Shown: positions 33,010 through 41,121, numbered from the stretch's first letter. The stretch: 52,544 nucleotides of DNA from an uncultured Mycoplasmatota bacterium (GCA_946498975.1 CAMMQC010000006.1:1-52544), one strand, 5' to 3'. Program-made: numbers and translations. The notes: generated by a model from the sequence alone, not told the origin.

Positions 33010-34565
33010 GAGAGAGTTTTAGGGTAGCAATTTATTTAAGACTTTCTATTGAAGATAAAGATAAATTAAATAGAACATACGATAGTGAATCTATTAAGAA
33101 TCAAAGACATATGTTAATGGAGGTTATTAATAATAATCCTAGTTATAATTTAGTCTGCGAATATTGTGATGAAGATTTATCTGGGGCAGGTACTTTTAGA
33201 CCAGAGTTTGAAAGATTAATTAAAGACTGCGAAAATGGTAAGATTGATATTGTTTTGTGTAAGAGTCAGTCTAGGTTTTCTCGTGATATGGAGATTGTAG
33301 AGAGATATATTAATAATAAGTTTAAAGAGTGGAATGTTAGATTTATTAGTTTATCTGATAATGCTGATACAGAAAATCCTGGTAATAAGAAGTCTAGACA
33401 GATTAATGGGCTTGTTAATGAATGGTATTTAGAGGATGTCTCTAATAATATTAGAAGTGCTTTTAATTCTAAGATGAAACAAGGTGAATTTATCTCTCCT
33501 TTCGCACCTTTTGGTTATTTAGTAGATAGTAGTGATAATAATAAATTAGTTGTTGATAAAGTAGCAAGTTTAGTAGTTAAAGATATTTTTAATTTATATT
33601 TAAAAGGGTATGGCTACTCTGCTATTGCAAAATATTTAAATGATAAAAATATACCTAGTCCATCACTTCATAAATATAGACAAGGTATTAAGTTAAATGT
33701 TGTTAGTAATAAAAAAAGAGATGAGATTAAATGGAATAGTAATGCTATTAAGACAATACTTAAAAATGAAGTTTATTTAGGTAAGCTTGTTCAGGGTAAA
33801 AGGACTACTGTTAGTTATAAAAATCATAAAATTATTAATAAAGATAAGAGTTTATGGATAAGTTATCCTAATACTCATGAAGCGATTATTGATAAAGATA
33901 CCTTTTATAAAGTACAAAAGGAGATGAAAAATAGGACTAAGCCTAGAAGCAGTAATACTGTTCATTTATTTTCAGGTAAAGCTTTTTGTTTAGACTGTGG
34001 TCATTATTTAAGAAAGAAAAACTCTTCAAGGCATGAATATTTAGTATGCTCTAATAATGTTATCTGTTCTAATAAGTCATCTATTAGATATGATAAATTA
34101 GAGAGTATTGTTCTTTCAGAGGTTAATAAACTATTAGATAAATTTTATGATGAGGAGTTATTAAAAGATAAAGTAAATAAAAAATATAATGAGGTGTATA
34201 AAGAAAAGATAGAATCTTTAGAAAGTGAATTAGTTAATATTAATAGAAAAATAGATGAGTCTAAAGATTATTTACAAAGTCTTTATGAAGATAAGGTAAA
34301 TGATGTTATTTCTACCCAGGTATTTAATACTTTAATAAGTAATTATGAAGATAATCTTAATAAATATTATAAACAGTTAAATGATGTTAATAAAAAGATT
34401 AATATTTATAAAGATAATATTAAAAGTTTTGATGATAAAATAATCTCTAAATATAAAAAACTAGATTGTCTTAATAGAGTTAGTGTTAATGAATTTATAG
34501 ATAAGATTTATGTAGGTAAAGTTAAAGATAATATTAGAAATATAAAAATTAAATGGAATTTATGA
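33006..34565 (+). CDS. Large serine recombinase of element B
   Basis: 519-aa site-specific recombinase: catalytic domain with YLRLSIEDKD (Ser nucleophile) near residue 13 and SQSRFSRDMEIVERYI near 84; recombinase domain (PFGYLVDSSDNNKL, IKTILKNEVYLGKLVQGKR); zinc ribbon with CLDCGHYL and CSNNVICSN near 320-350; then a long coiled coil of Lys/Asn/Asp helices. Same size and layout as the element A enzyme but clearly divergent, so each element has its own site specificity. It is inferred to act on the AGTTG-centred sites at 21753 and 35827. Confidence 0.93.
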   Translation: MRESFRVAIYLRLSIEDKDKLNRTYDSESIKNQRHMLMEVINNNPSYNLVCEYCDEDLSGAGTFRPEFERLIKDCENGKIDIVLCKSQSRFSRDMEIVERYINNKFKEWNVRFISLSDNADTENPGNKKSRQINGLVNEWYLEDVSNNIRSAFNSKMKQGEFISPFAPFGYLVDSSDNNKLVVDKVASLVVKDIFNLYLKGYGYSAIAKYLNDKNIPSPSLHKYRQGIKLNVVSNKKRDEIKWNSNAIKTILKNEVYLGKLVQGKRTTVSYKNHKIINKDKSLWISYPNTHEAIIDKDTFYKVQKEMKNRTKPRSSNTVHLFSGKAFCLDCGHYLRKKNSSRHEYLVCSNNVICSNKSSIRYDKLESIVLSEVNKLLDKFYDEELLKDKVNKKYNEVYKEKIESLESELVNINRKIDESKDYLQSLYEDKVNDVISTQVFNTLISNYEDNLNKYYKQLNDVNKKINIYKDNIKSFDDKIISKYKKLDCLNRVSVNEFIDKIYVGKVKDNIRNIKIKWNL

Positions 34566-34754
34566 AAAAAAATTAGTTTAACTGTATATTATATTAATAG
34601 AGATGGTAAAGAGAAAAACGTGATAGATGTCATGTTTTTTAATTGTATTTAGTTAATATTTTCACTATTTATATGAAAATACTATGTGTCTTGGTATCTT
34701 GGCATGAACTCTGTCTAACTAAAGCAATTACTATTTTGAAGAAAGGAAGGGATA

Positions 34755-34905
34755 TTTAAGAAGGTAAGTAAATTAATTAAAAAAGAGAAAGTTTTTGAGT
34801 TGTCTAGTATTACTAGACAACTGTAATTAAATCGTCTGGCAGTAAATATTGTAACACTGCTGTTGTTGATATTGAAGGTATGTTTATGGTTATTGAATTA
34901 ATATT
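34755..34905 (+). pseudogene. Degraded Bro-N/DinD-type gene remnant
   Basis: Between the recombinase and the intact Bro-N gene (34566-34953 has no intact gene). A stretch resembling that gene survives: 34869-34900 repeats TTGATATTGAAGGTATGTTTA and the following GTTATTGAAT almost exactly, and codons read KLIKKEKVFELSSITRQL before a stop. A perfect hairpin AGTTGTCTAG-N5-CTAGACAACT (34798-34822) sits where the intact gene has another palindrome, GGTTACAA-A-TTGTAACC. The rest of 34566-34754 shows only an ATTTTCA/TGAAAAT inverted repeat. Confidence 0.6.
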
Positions 34906-34953
34906 TGGTTTTAAGCTGTTAGTATGATTATAAAGAAAAGGAAGGAATTATAT

Positions 34954-35814
34954 ATGAATCAAGATAAAATGCATATTGTAAATAAGTTATTTAACAATGA
35001 AACAATTAGAACTGTTTGGGATAGTGAGAAAGAAAAGTACTATATCAGTGTAGTTGATATAGTTGGAGTTCTTTCTGAAAGCGATAATCCGAGAAATTAT
35101 TGGAAAGTATTAAAGTATCGTTTAAAAAAAGAAGGAAATGAGTCGGTTACAAATTGTAACCAACTGAAATTAAAAGCTAAAGATGGTAAATATTACAATA
35201 CTGATGTTGTTGATATTGAAGGTATGTTTAGGATTATTGAATCAATCCCTAGTAAAAATGCTGAACCTATAAAAGTGTGGCTTGCTAAACTTGGTAGTGA
35301 AAGAATTGATGAAACTTTCGATCCTTCTCTTGCAGTTCAAAGGGCAATAGATACTTATAGAGCTAAAGGGTATGATGAAGATTGGATTATTAAAAGAATC
35401 AAAGGTATTCAGGATAGAAAGAAACTTACTGAAGTATGGAAAGATAATGGTGTTGACAGTAATTTAGAATATGCAATACTTACTAACGATATCTATAGAG
35501 AATGGTCTGGTATGTCTGCTAAAGAATACAAAGAATTTAAAGGTCTTAGAAAAGAGTCTTTAAGGGATAATATGAGTGATATCGAAGTATTACTTGCAGA
35601 TATAGGTGAGATTACGACTCGTGAGCTTGCTAAAAAGCATAAACCTTATGGATTAAATGAAAATAGGAAGATTGCTAAAGCAGGTGGCGAAGTTGCTAGT
35701 AATACGAGAAAAAATATAGAAGAAAAACTTGGAGAGAATGTTATTAGTAAAAATAATAATCTTAATTATCAATATATAGATGATAATAAAAAGTTAGAAA
35801 GTACTGTGTCTTAA
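34954..35814 (+). CDS. Bro-N domain protein (DinD/antirepressor-like)
   Basis: About 286 aa from the ATG at 34954, chosen for its GGAAGG site; an earlier in-frame ATG at 34924 lacks one. The N-terminal domain has the typical Bro-N pattern: IRTVWDSEKEKYYISVVDIVGVL, then W-K-LK-RLKKEG, SVTNCNQLKLKAKDGKYYNTDV and WLAKLG. A C-terminal part (EYKEFKGLRKESLRDNMSDIEVLL) is that of DinD-like proteins. Such proteins bind DNA and serve as phage/mobile-element antirepressors or SOS-induced factors. It ends exactly where the right arm of element B begins. Confidence 0.82.
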   Translation: MNQDKMHIVNKLFNNETIRTVWDSEKEKYYISVVDIVGVLSESDNPRNYWKVLKYRLKKEGNESVTNCNQLKLKAKDGKYYNTDVVDIEGMFRIIESIPSKNAEPIKVWLAKLGSERIDETFDPSLAVQRAIDTYRAKGYDEDWIIKRIKGIQDRKKLTEVWKDNGVDSNLEYAILTNDIYREWSGMSAKEYKEFKGLRKESLRDNMSDIEVLLADIGEITTRELAKKHKPYGLNENRKIAKAGGEVASNTRKNIEEKLGENVISKNNNLNYQYIDDNKKLESTVS

Positions 35815-35831
35815 CAATATTCAAACAGTTG
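35806..35831. other. Right attachment site (attR) of element B
   Basis: Arm GTGTCTTAACAATATTCAA and onward (35806-35826, inverse of the left arm with 2 mismatches) followed by core AGTTG (35827-35831), after which the ATPase frame resumes at 35832. Confidence 0.8.
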
Positions 35832-36163
35832 CTCTAATCAGGACACTTGCTACTAAACCTGATATATTACTTTTAGATGAACCATTTTCAGCTTTGGATG
35901 CAATGACTAGAGTAATGCTTGCAGATGATGTTTATAAGATGGTTAAAGACTTAGGTAAAACTGCTATTATGGTTACGCACGATTTGTCGGAAGCTTTGAG
36001 CGTTGGTGATAAAGTAGTTGTACTTACGAAAAGACCTTGTGTTGTTAAAAAAATCTATGATATTAATTATAAGAATCGCTCTACTCCATTTAATAATAGA
36101 AAAGAAAAAGAATTTAATTACTATTATGAAAAGATATGGAGAGATTTAGATGTCAAACTATAG
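35832..36163 (+). CDS. ABC transporter ATPase, 3' part (interrupted by element B)
   Basis: Continues the 21337 gene: ALIRTLATKPDILLLDEPFSALD (Walker B and D-loop), IMVTHDLSEALSVGDKVVVL (H-loop His) and a C-terminus typical of SsuB/TauB-type ATPases. No stop or frameshift. The only good internal start would be ATG at 35894, after the Walker B motif, so this piece alone would be non-functional. Its stop overlaps the permease start by 14 bases. Confidence 0.88.
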
Positions 36164-36953
36164 TGAGGAACATAAAGAATTTCTTAAAAAGAAGAAAAAA
36201 GAGAAAATTATTGTTATTAGTTTTCAAATATTAATATTACTAGTGTTCATTTTAGGATGGGAACTATTAGCAAGATTTAATCTTATTAATACTTTTCTTT
36301 TATCTAGTCCTAGTCTAGTACTTAAAACTTTAGGAAGTCTATTTACTGATAATGATTTATTAGTACATATAGGTATTACTTTATATGAGACTGTAGTTAG
36401 CTTTTTAGTAGTTACAATTATTTCCTTGTTAGTCTCTACTCTATTTTGGTTTTCTAAGAGATTAGCAAAGATACTTGATCCTTATTTAACTGTTTTAAAT
36501 TCGCTACCTAAAGTCGCTCTTGGACCTTTAATTATTATCTGGGTAGGTGCTAGTACTAATTCTATTATCTTTATGGCTTTATTAATCTCTTTATTCTTGT
36601 CTATTATAAATGTTTATCATAATTTTAAAGAAACTGATAGTAACTATATTACTTTACTTAGAAGTTTAGGGGCTAGTAAATTACAGATATTTATGAAAGC
36701 AGTCATACCATCTAATCTATCTAATATTATTAATAATCTCAAAATTAACGTGAGTATGTGCTATATAGGTGTCATTATGGGTGAGTTGCTTGTATCGAAA
36801 AAAGGACTAGGATATTTAATAATGTATGGTACTCAAGTATTTAATATAGACCTTGTCATTGCTTCTGTTATTGTTCTAGGTGTCTTAGCTTTCTTATTCT
36901 ATTATCTTATTTGTTTACTTGAGAAATTTATACAAAAGAAAACTGTTAACTGA
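36150..36953 (+). CDS. ABC transporter permease, SsuC/ThiX-like
   Basis: Membrane subunit of the importer, 267 aa, with about six transmembrane segments starting with VISFQILILLVFILGWELL. The EAA-type coupling loop LRSLGASKLQIFMKAVIPSNLSNI near residue 170 contacts the ATPase. Overlap with the ATPase gene fixes it as third gene of the operon. Intact. With elements A and B present it would be made, if at all, without working partners. The substrate is not predictable. Confidence 0.9.
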   Translation: MSNYSEEHKEFLKKKKKEKIIVISFQILILLVFILGWELLARFNLINTFLLSSPSLVLKTLGSLFTDNDLLVHIGITLYETVVSFLVVTIISLLVSTLFWFSKRLAKILDPYLTVLNSLPKVALGPLIIIWVGASTNSIIFMALLISLFLSIINVYHNFKETDSNYITLLRSLGASKLQIFMKAVIPSNLSNIINNLKINVSMCYIGVIMGELLVSKKGLGYLIMYGTQVFNIDLVIASVIVLGVLAFLFYYLICLLEKFIQKKTVN

Positions 36954-36969
36954 GGAGTTAGCAGTTTTT
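36941..36969 (+). terminator. Terminator of the ABC importer operon
   Basis: AACTGTTAACT pairs with AGTTAGCAGTT (11 bp, one wobble) around GAGG, followed by T. It overlaps the permease stop. Confidence 0.85.
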
Positions 36970-37003
36970 ATATGGTATACTTAATGTTATTTCATATAGC
37001 TTT

Positions 37004-37738
37004 TTATTCTTGACTTAGTGTATAACCACCATCTACTACTATATCTTGACCAGTTATAAATAGAGAATTTTCACTGTCCAAAAATAAGGCTACCCTTGCT
37101 ATATCATCAGGATTACCTAGTCGTCCTAATGGAGTATTACTTTCTATATCTTCTATATAATCATCAAAGTCTGGAGTTTCAATATATGACATTGGAGTCT
37201 TTATAACACCTGGAGAAATTACATTACATCTAATACCTAGTTCACCATATCTAGAAGCGATAGATTTTGAAAAAGCAATTATACCTGCTTTACTTGCTGA
37301 ATATATAGGAAAATATTTTGAGCCATTACTAGCTACTATTGAGCCAATGTTAATTATATTTCCTTTTGTGTTGTTTTCTTTCCATTTATCAATTATCTGC
37401 AAACACATGCTTATAGTTCCTTTTAAGTTAATATCAATAATATTATTTAATTCAAAATAATCATATTTTTCTTTTTCTTCACCATTACTAATTATCCCTG
37501 CACAATTTATTAAGATATCGATATTATTTAATTTATTTATAATCTGTTTAATGTCGTTATCATTACTAATATCACAAATAAAATAATTAATAGAGTTATT
37601 AGTATCGTTACAAACTTCTTCTAGTTTTTCTTTTCTTCTCCCTAAAATATACACCTCATAACCTTTTTCATAAAATGTTTTTGCAATAGCTTTACCAATA
37701 CCTGTTCCTCCACCTGTTATTAAAACTTTTTTAGACAT
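37004..37738 (-). CDS. Short-chain dehydrogenase/reductase (FabG-like), 244 aa
   Basis: Rossmann-fold NAD(P)-dependent oxidoreductase: TGGGTGIG (residues 8-15) binds the cofactor, NCAG near 89, catalytic Ser-Tyr-Lys with YSASKAGI near 153, and PGVIKTPM after it. A C-terminal DGGYTL block completes a classical SDR. 244 aa is standard. Could be a 3-ketoacyl reductase-like or sugar/alcohol dehydrogenase; no neighbouring biosynthetic genes narrow this. Downstream of the ASCH-Nudix gene on the same strand. Confidence 0.85.
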   Translation of the reverse strand: MSKKVLITGGGTGIGKAIAKTFYEKGYEVYILGRRKEKLEEVCNDTNNSINYFICDISNDNDIKQIINKLNNIDILINCAGIISNGEEKEKYDYFELNNIIDINLKGTISMCLQIIDKWKENNTKGNIINIGSIVASNGSKYFPIYSASKAGIIAFSKSIASRYGELGIRCNVISPGVIKTPMSYIETPDFDDYIEDIESNTPLGRLGNPDDIARVALFLDSENSLFITGQDIVVDGGYTLSQE

Positions 37739-37764
37739 TACATTTAGCCTCCTTTAAATATTAG

Positions 37765-38562
37765 TTACATTGTTCTTATATTGTATTCTAAAACCTTACA
37801 CTTATTATCAAGTAAAAATTTACCTTCAAATAATTCATCTTTAAATATGTACGGAGTGAATTTTTGATTTTGGTCAAACTGTTTTAGTTTTTCTAAATCT
37901 TCAAATTTTATCCATTCTAATACTCCTTCTTCTGATGCAGATAATAAATCTCCTTTATAATCATCAGCTGTATATACAAATATAATTCCTTCTGCCGAGT
38001 CTTTCCAATAGGATATTCCCTGTAGTTTTGGATTAATCAAAGTTAAACCTGTCTCTTCATAATATTCTCTAATTAAGCAGTCTAATGGTGATTCTCCTTC
38101 TTCAAATTTTCCACCAGGAGGAGCATAGACTTGTCCCCATTTTTTAGTAAATTTAATCATTAAAACTTTATTATCTTTTTTCAAATAACAAGCTGTTGTA
38201 TCTAGATGAGCAATACGGTGTTTTTTTATTTCAAAGACTATTATTCCATTTTTTGTGATTTCTTCTTCATTACAATATCCATTTTGATAAAATGAGTTGA
38301 CTGTACTCTCGATGTCATTATGTCTATCACTAAAATCTTCTTCAAAATTGGAGGATATAGCATCTTTTAAAGATTTAAAACAATTTATACTTTTAACATC
38401 CATTAATATTTTTTCTTCTGGATGAGAAACTTTATGAAATTCTATTATATCTCCAACTCTAACTTGTTGTCTTTTACTATCATTAACTCTATATTCTCTC
38501 TTTTTTAACCCATTTCTCATTCTTTCAAAAGCATTATCATTTACCTTCATTATATGTTTCAT
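37765..38562 (-). CDS. ASCH-like domain fused to a Nudix hydrolase
   Basis: Two domains in one 265-aa protein. Residues about 1-110 look like an ASCH/PUA-like domain (KHIMKVNDNAFERMRNGLKKREYRVNDSKRQQVRVGDIIEF, with the G-x-K-x-x-E/R-Y and V-x-G-D-x-I pattern), a fold that binds RNA or modified nucleotides. Residues about 112-245 are a MutT-type Nudix domain with box GGKFEEGESPLDCLIREYYEETGL, exactly G-x5-E-x7-REyxEExGl. This suggests a nucleotide-cleaning enzyme with a built-in recognition domain. Cotranscribed with the SDR downstream (26 bases apart). Confidence 0.82.
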   Translation of the reverse strand: MKHIMKVNDNAFERMRNGLKKREYRVNDSKRQQVRVGDIIEFHKVSHPEEKILMDVKSINCFKSLKDAISSNFEEDFSDRHNDIESTVNSFYQNGYCNEEEITKNGIIVFEIKKHRIAHLDTTACYLKKDNKVLMIKFTKKWGQVYAPPGGKFEEGESPLDCLIREYYEETGLTLINPKLQGISYWKDSAEGIIFVYTADDYKGDLLSASEEGVLEWIKFEDLEKLKQFDQNQKFTPYIFKDELFEGKFLLDNKCKVLEYNIRTM

Positions 38563-38679
38563 TAATTACACCTCTATTTTACTTCCTATCTCTTTTATTT
38601 TTCGAAAACTATTACGTTCATTTGTTCTGATTTTAGTATTGCTTGCTTCAGAATATATTTTGTCCCTTTAATTAATTTT

Positions 38680-39171
38680 TTATTTAAAATTATACTCTTT
38701 CTTTAACTCTTCTAATATTTCATAGACAACAGGACATATACTTGCATTACCAATAATACTATACATACTATATAATCTATCTTCTTTATCAGTAAATGGA
38801 TAATCTTTACAAGACTTTGGTAAACATTTTTTTACTTTACAATTATTATTGTTTAAAAACTGACAAGATTTAGTCTTAAATTTATATCTATCATCATCTT
38901 CTTCTAAATATTTCTTTTTAAATTTCTCTTTATCAATATGTAAAGTCTTAGTAATAGCATCTAATTCATCTTCTGTAATAACTGTTCCTAATTCTCTACA
39001 ACAATTCCTACATTTTGAACAGTCATATATTTTAAAATATTTATTATGTAATTCTTTAAACTGTCTATCTAATTTATCAGGGTCAGCATTCATCTTTAGA
39101 AATTGTCTAAATCTTAAATTTTCTTCTTCTTTTAAATTTTCTAATCTTTTAATAGCTTTTACTTCAATCAT
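38680..39171 (-). CDS. YkgJ-family cysteine-cluster protein
   Basis: 163 aa with the pattern of the YkgJ/CxxCxxCC family, thought to bind Zn or an Fe-S cluster: CSKCRNCCRELG near residue 52, KSCQF near 101, CKVKKCLPKSCKDYPF near 111, and a last Cys near 148 (SICPVV). The function of the family is unknown. It sits 10 bases downstream of the antitoxin/peptidase gene and may share its transcript. The remaining gap 38563-38679 has no gene. Confidence 0.8.
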   Translation of the reverse strand: MIEVKAIKRLENLKEEENLRFRQFLKMNADPDKLDRQFKELHNKYFKIYDCSKCRNCCRELGTVITEDELDAITKTLHIDKEKFKKKYLEEDDDRYKFKTKSCQFLNNNNCKVKKCLPKSCKDYPFTDKEDRLYSMYSIIGNASICPVVYEILEELKKEYNFK

Positions 39172-39181
39172 AACTACTTCT

Positions 39182-40249
39182 TTACAACCTTGTAATTAAA
39201 TTATTAAAGTCACTCCAGCCAACTATACCGTCTTTTTGTAATCTTCCTATTATTATACCAGTATTAACGTTATTTGCTTTGGCAAAGTCTTTTATTTGTT
39301 TTTCTGTATATTTATTATTTTTTATAAAATTATTATACTCGGTATCTTTTATTAAAATATTCTTTGCATAATTATCAGCTTCTAGTTCTATTTCTGTTTT
39401 ATCTATATTATCATCATCTATAAATATTTCTTTTTTACTATGTTTTATAAGATGAGCAATTTCGTGAAATAAGGTAAACCATAATATATCATCTCTTTTT
39501 CCTCTATCACTAATCATTATAATAGCTTTATCACAACTGATTTTATAAGAAACGCCATTAATATAAGTATGAGGTAGGTGAGGCTCATAAACTAGAGAAA
39601 CACCACAACTTTTAAGAATTTCTTTTATATTATGTAAGCTTTCTAAAAATGATGTGTTAGCTAGTAATCTTATTTCTTTTACTTTTTCTTTTAATAGTTC
39701 AGTATTAAATTTAGGATATTTATCTTTATTAGATTCTATTTCTCCATATCTTAAAAAACAGTATAGCGACTCTAAAGAAAAGTTTTCATTATCTTTTTTT
39801 CTAAAAGCTAATTTCTTTTTTAATTCTGTATCAAATGACAATGAGGCTACCCCAAAGAATTTTCTTAGATTTATAACTTTTTCAATAGGATCCTTTGTTT
39901 TTTCTATATAATCCCAATTTCTTTTAGACATTTCTAAGTATGGAATATTAATTAAATATTTTTCATCTTCTATTATAGAGTCCATATCCTTTTTCCTTTC
40001 TAATGATTCTCTATAATCACTTTCTAGGTTATTCCAAAAACTTGCTCTTATATTAAAGACATATTCTAATTTTAAAGCTGTCGCTGGTGTTATAGGAGCT
40101 TTACCCTTAATTATTTCATTAATTGTTTTTTTTGTTATACCTGTTTTATTAGCAAGATCTAATTGAGTCATACAATTTGTTTCTAATAATTCTAAAAGTG
40201 TTTCTCCTGGTGCTATTACATATTCTTCAAACTTTTTTAGATTACTCAT
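39182..40249 (-). CDS. higA: HigA-type antitoxin fused to an ImmA/IrrE-like peptidase
   Basis: 355 aa. Residues about 12-70 are an XRE HTH of the HigA type (APGETLLELLETNCMTQLDLANKTGITKKTINEIIKGK). The C-terminal part has the zinc-peptidase motif HEIAH (WFTLFHEIAHLIKH near residue 258) followed by an acidic Glu helix (ELEADNYAKNIL), as in ImmA/IrrE. Such fusions sense stress and can cleave repressors. It overlaps the higB stop by 8 bases. The pair has a consensus promoter with a palindromic operator. The partner toxin gene is frameshifted here. Confidence 0.85.
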   Translation of the reverse strand: MSNLKKFEEYVIAPGETLLELLETNCMTQLDLANKTGITKKTINEIIKGKAPITPATALKLEYVFNIRASFWNNLESDYRESLERKKDMDSIIEDEKYLINIPYLEMSKRNWDYIEKTKDPIEKVINLRKFFGVASLSFDTELKKKLAFRKKDNENFSLESLYCFLRYGEIESNKDKYPKFNTELLKEKVKEIRLLANTSFLESLHNIKEILKSCGVSLVYEPHLPHTYINGVSYKISCDKAIIMISDRGKRDDILWFTLFHEIAHLIKHSKKEIFIDDDNIDKTEIELEADNYAKNILIKDTEYNNFIKNNKYTEKQIKDFAKANNVNTGIIIGRLQKDGIVGWSDFNNLITRL

Positions 40250-40573
40250 AATGTTTATTCACCTCCAATATTTCTATATCTTTTATATTTCTTAAATCTT
40301 CTATTATTATATTATTATCTTTATTTTTAAATATTAGTCTATATTGATTTGTTATGTTAATGGCAAAATTATCTTTTAAATCGCCTTTTAGTTTATGTCT
40401 TCTATATGGTAAGCAGGTGGGAACATCGTTTAAATTGTCAAAAGCTTTAAGTTCTTTTATTCTTAATGGTAATTTCTTTGCAACTTCTACACCATATTTT
40501 TGACTAAGTCTTTATTATATTTAGGATTTTCACATAATTTTTGTAATTTATCTGTCTTGTATTTTAACTGCAC
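40242..40573 (-). pseudogene. higB: HigB/RelE-type toxin gene with a frameshift
   Basis: Start GTG at 40573 with AAGGAAGG 5 bases upstream. It reads VQLKYKTDKLQKLCENPKYN, then NKDLVK, and hits a stop at 40487. One base more in the A5 run at about 40493-40498 restores YGVEVAKKLPLRIKELKAF..., RRHKLKGDLKDNFAIN and NQYRLIF, the HigB toxin fold (mRNA interferase), ending at 40242 and overlapping higA. So the toxin is about 110 aa if intact. Either a real knock-out of the toxin beside a working antitoxin or a sequencing error in a homopolymer. Confidence 0.75.
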
Positions 40574-40593
40574 TAGAACCTTCCTTTATTTAG

Positions 40594-40644
40594 ATTAACC
40601 TAATTGGTTAATTTAATTATATATAATTGAAATAAATATGTCAA
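40594..40644 (-). promoter_or_regulatory. Promoter and operator of the higBA pair
   Basis: Minus strand: TTGACA (40639-40644), exactly 17 bases, TATAAT (40616-40621). Directly after the -10 lies ATTAACC-TAATT-GGTTAAT (40594-40612), a perfect 7-bp palindrome. A third GGTTAAT half site is at 40663-40669. This fits autorepression by HigA. Confidence 0.8.
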
Positions 40645-40726
40645 TAAATAGTTAACGAAATAGGTTAATTAAATTAATTAGTCATTATTAAATATTACTT
40701 TTTGTTTTCTAGTATAACATAAATTA

Positions 40727-40759
40727 AAATAATCAGAATAATTAATTTACTCTGATTAT
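40727..40759 (-). terminator. Terminator of the MerR gene
   Basis: AATCAGA pairs with TCTGATT across an AT-rich loop; on the minus strand a T-rich stretch follows. It overlaps the stop of the 40756 gene. Confidence 0.55.
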
Positions 40760-41121
40760 AAATATTTATCTAATTTATCTGTCTTATAAAGTTCTATTTT
40801 ATATTTAAGTTTATCTAAAGCTTCTGTCATAGTTTTAATCTTTTCTTCTAGCTTTTCTTGTTCTTCTTCTAATAGTTGTTGACGTTCTAATTTAGTACTA
40901 TCTCCTTTAGCATATAAATCAACATACATTTTTAATACTTCTATAGAAATACCAGCACTACGCATACATTTTATAAATTCTATTCTTCTTAAGTCATTAT
41001 CACTATAATCTCTAATTCCGCTACTATTCTTTTTAACTGGACCAATTAAACCTACTTTTTCATAATATCTTAGTGTATCATTAGTCATATTAAATTTTTC
41101 GGCTACTTCTTTTATTGTCAT
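40756..41121 (-). CDS. MerR-family regulator (AdhR/YraB-like), 121 aa
   Basis: N-terminal MerR winged helix (TIKEVAEKFNMTNDTLRYYEKVGLIGPVKKNSSGIRDYSD) followed by the second wing and a dimerising coiled coil (about 75-115, EEEQEKLEEKIKTM). It lacks the metal-binding Cys of MerR/CueR, so it belongs to the small-molecule/aldehyde-stress type group. It is transcribed divergently from the GH3 hexosaminidase, and its own promoter has the stretched 19-base spacer that MerR proteins act upon. Confidence 0.9.
   Translation of the reverse strand: MTIKEVAEKFNMTNDTLRYYEKVGLIGPVKKNSSGIRDYSDNDLRRIEFIKCMRSAGISIEVLKMYVDLYAKGDSTKLERQQLLEEEQEKLEEKIKTMTEALDKLKYKIELYKTDKLDKYL

Larger units (their letters stand above)
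21758..35831. mobile_element. Element B: 14,074-bp serine-recombinase integrative element
   Basis: Bounded by AGTTG direct repeats (21753-21757, 35827-35831) and inverted 21-base arms. Cargo from left to right: a frameshifted gene, two small genes, two ClpX-like AAA+ genes, the cadC-HMA-cadA-copA operon, a Nudix gene, tsaC/sua5, a 39-aa ORF coupled to a large serine recombinase, and a Bro-N gene with a degraded paralogue. No conjugation or replication genes were found. Excision at the core restores the ATPase gene. The target lies right after the ABC signature motif, one of the most conserved stretches in ATPases. Confidence 0.85.

Noticed and set aside
34684-34700. GTGTCTTGGTATCTTGG resembles the start of the right arm of element B (GTGTCTTAACAA)
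   Set aside because: Only about 8 bases match and no core follows; could be a relic but is not supportable.
34798-34822. Perfect hairpin considered as a terminator for the recombinase
   Set aside because: No T-run follows on either strand, and the bases align to the Bro-N remnant.
35894-36163. Independent 89-aa gene starting at ATG 35894
   Set aside because: The reading frame is open upstream to the attachment core and encodes Walker B just before; this is the 3' part of the interrupted ATPase.
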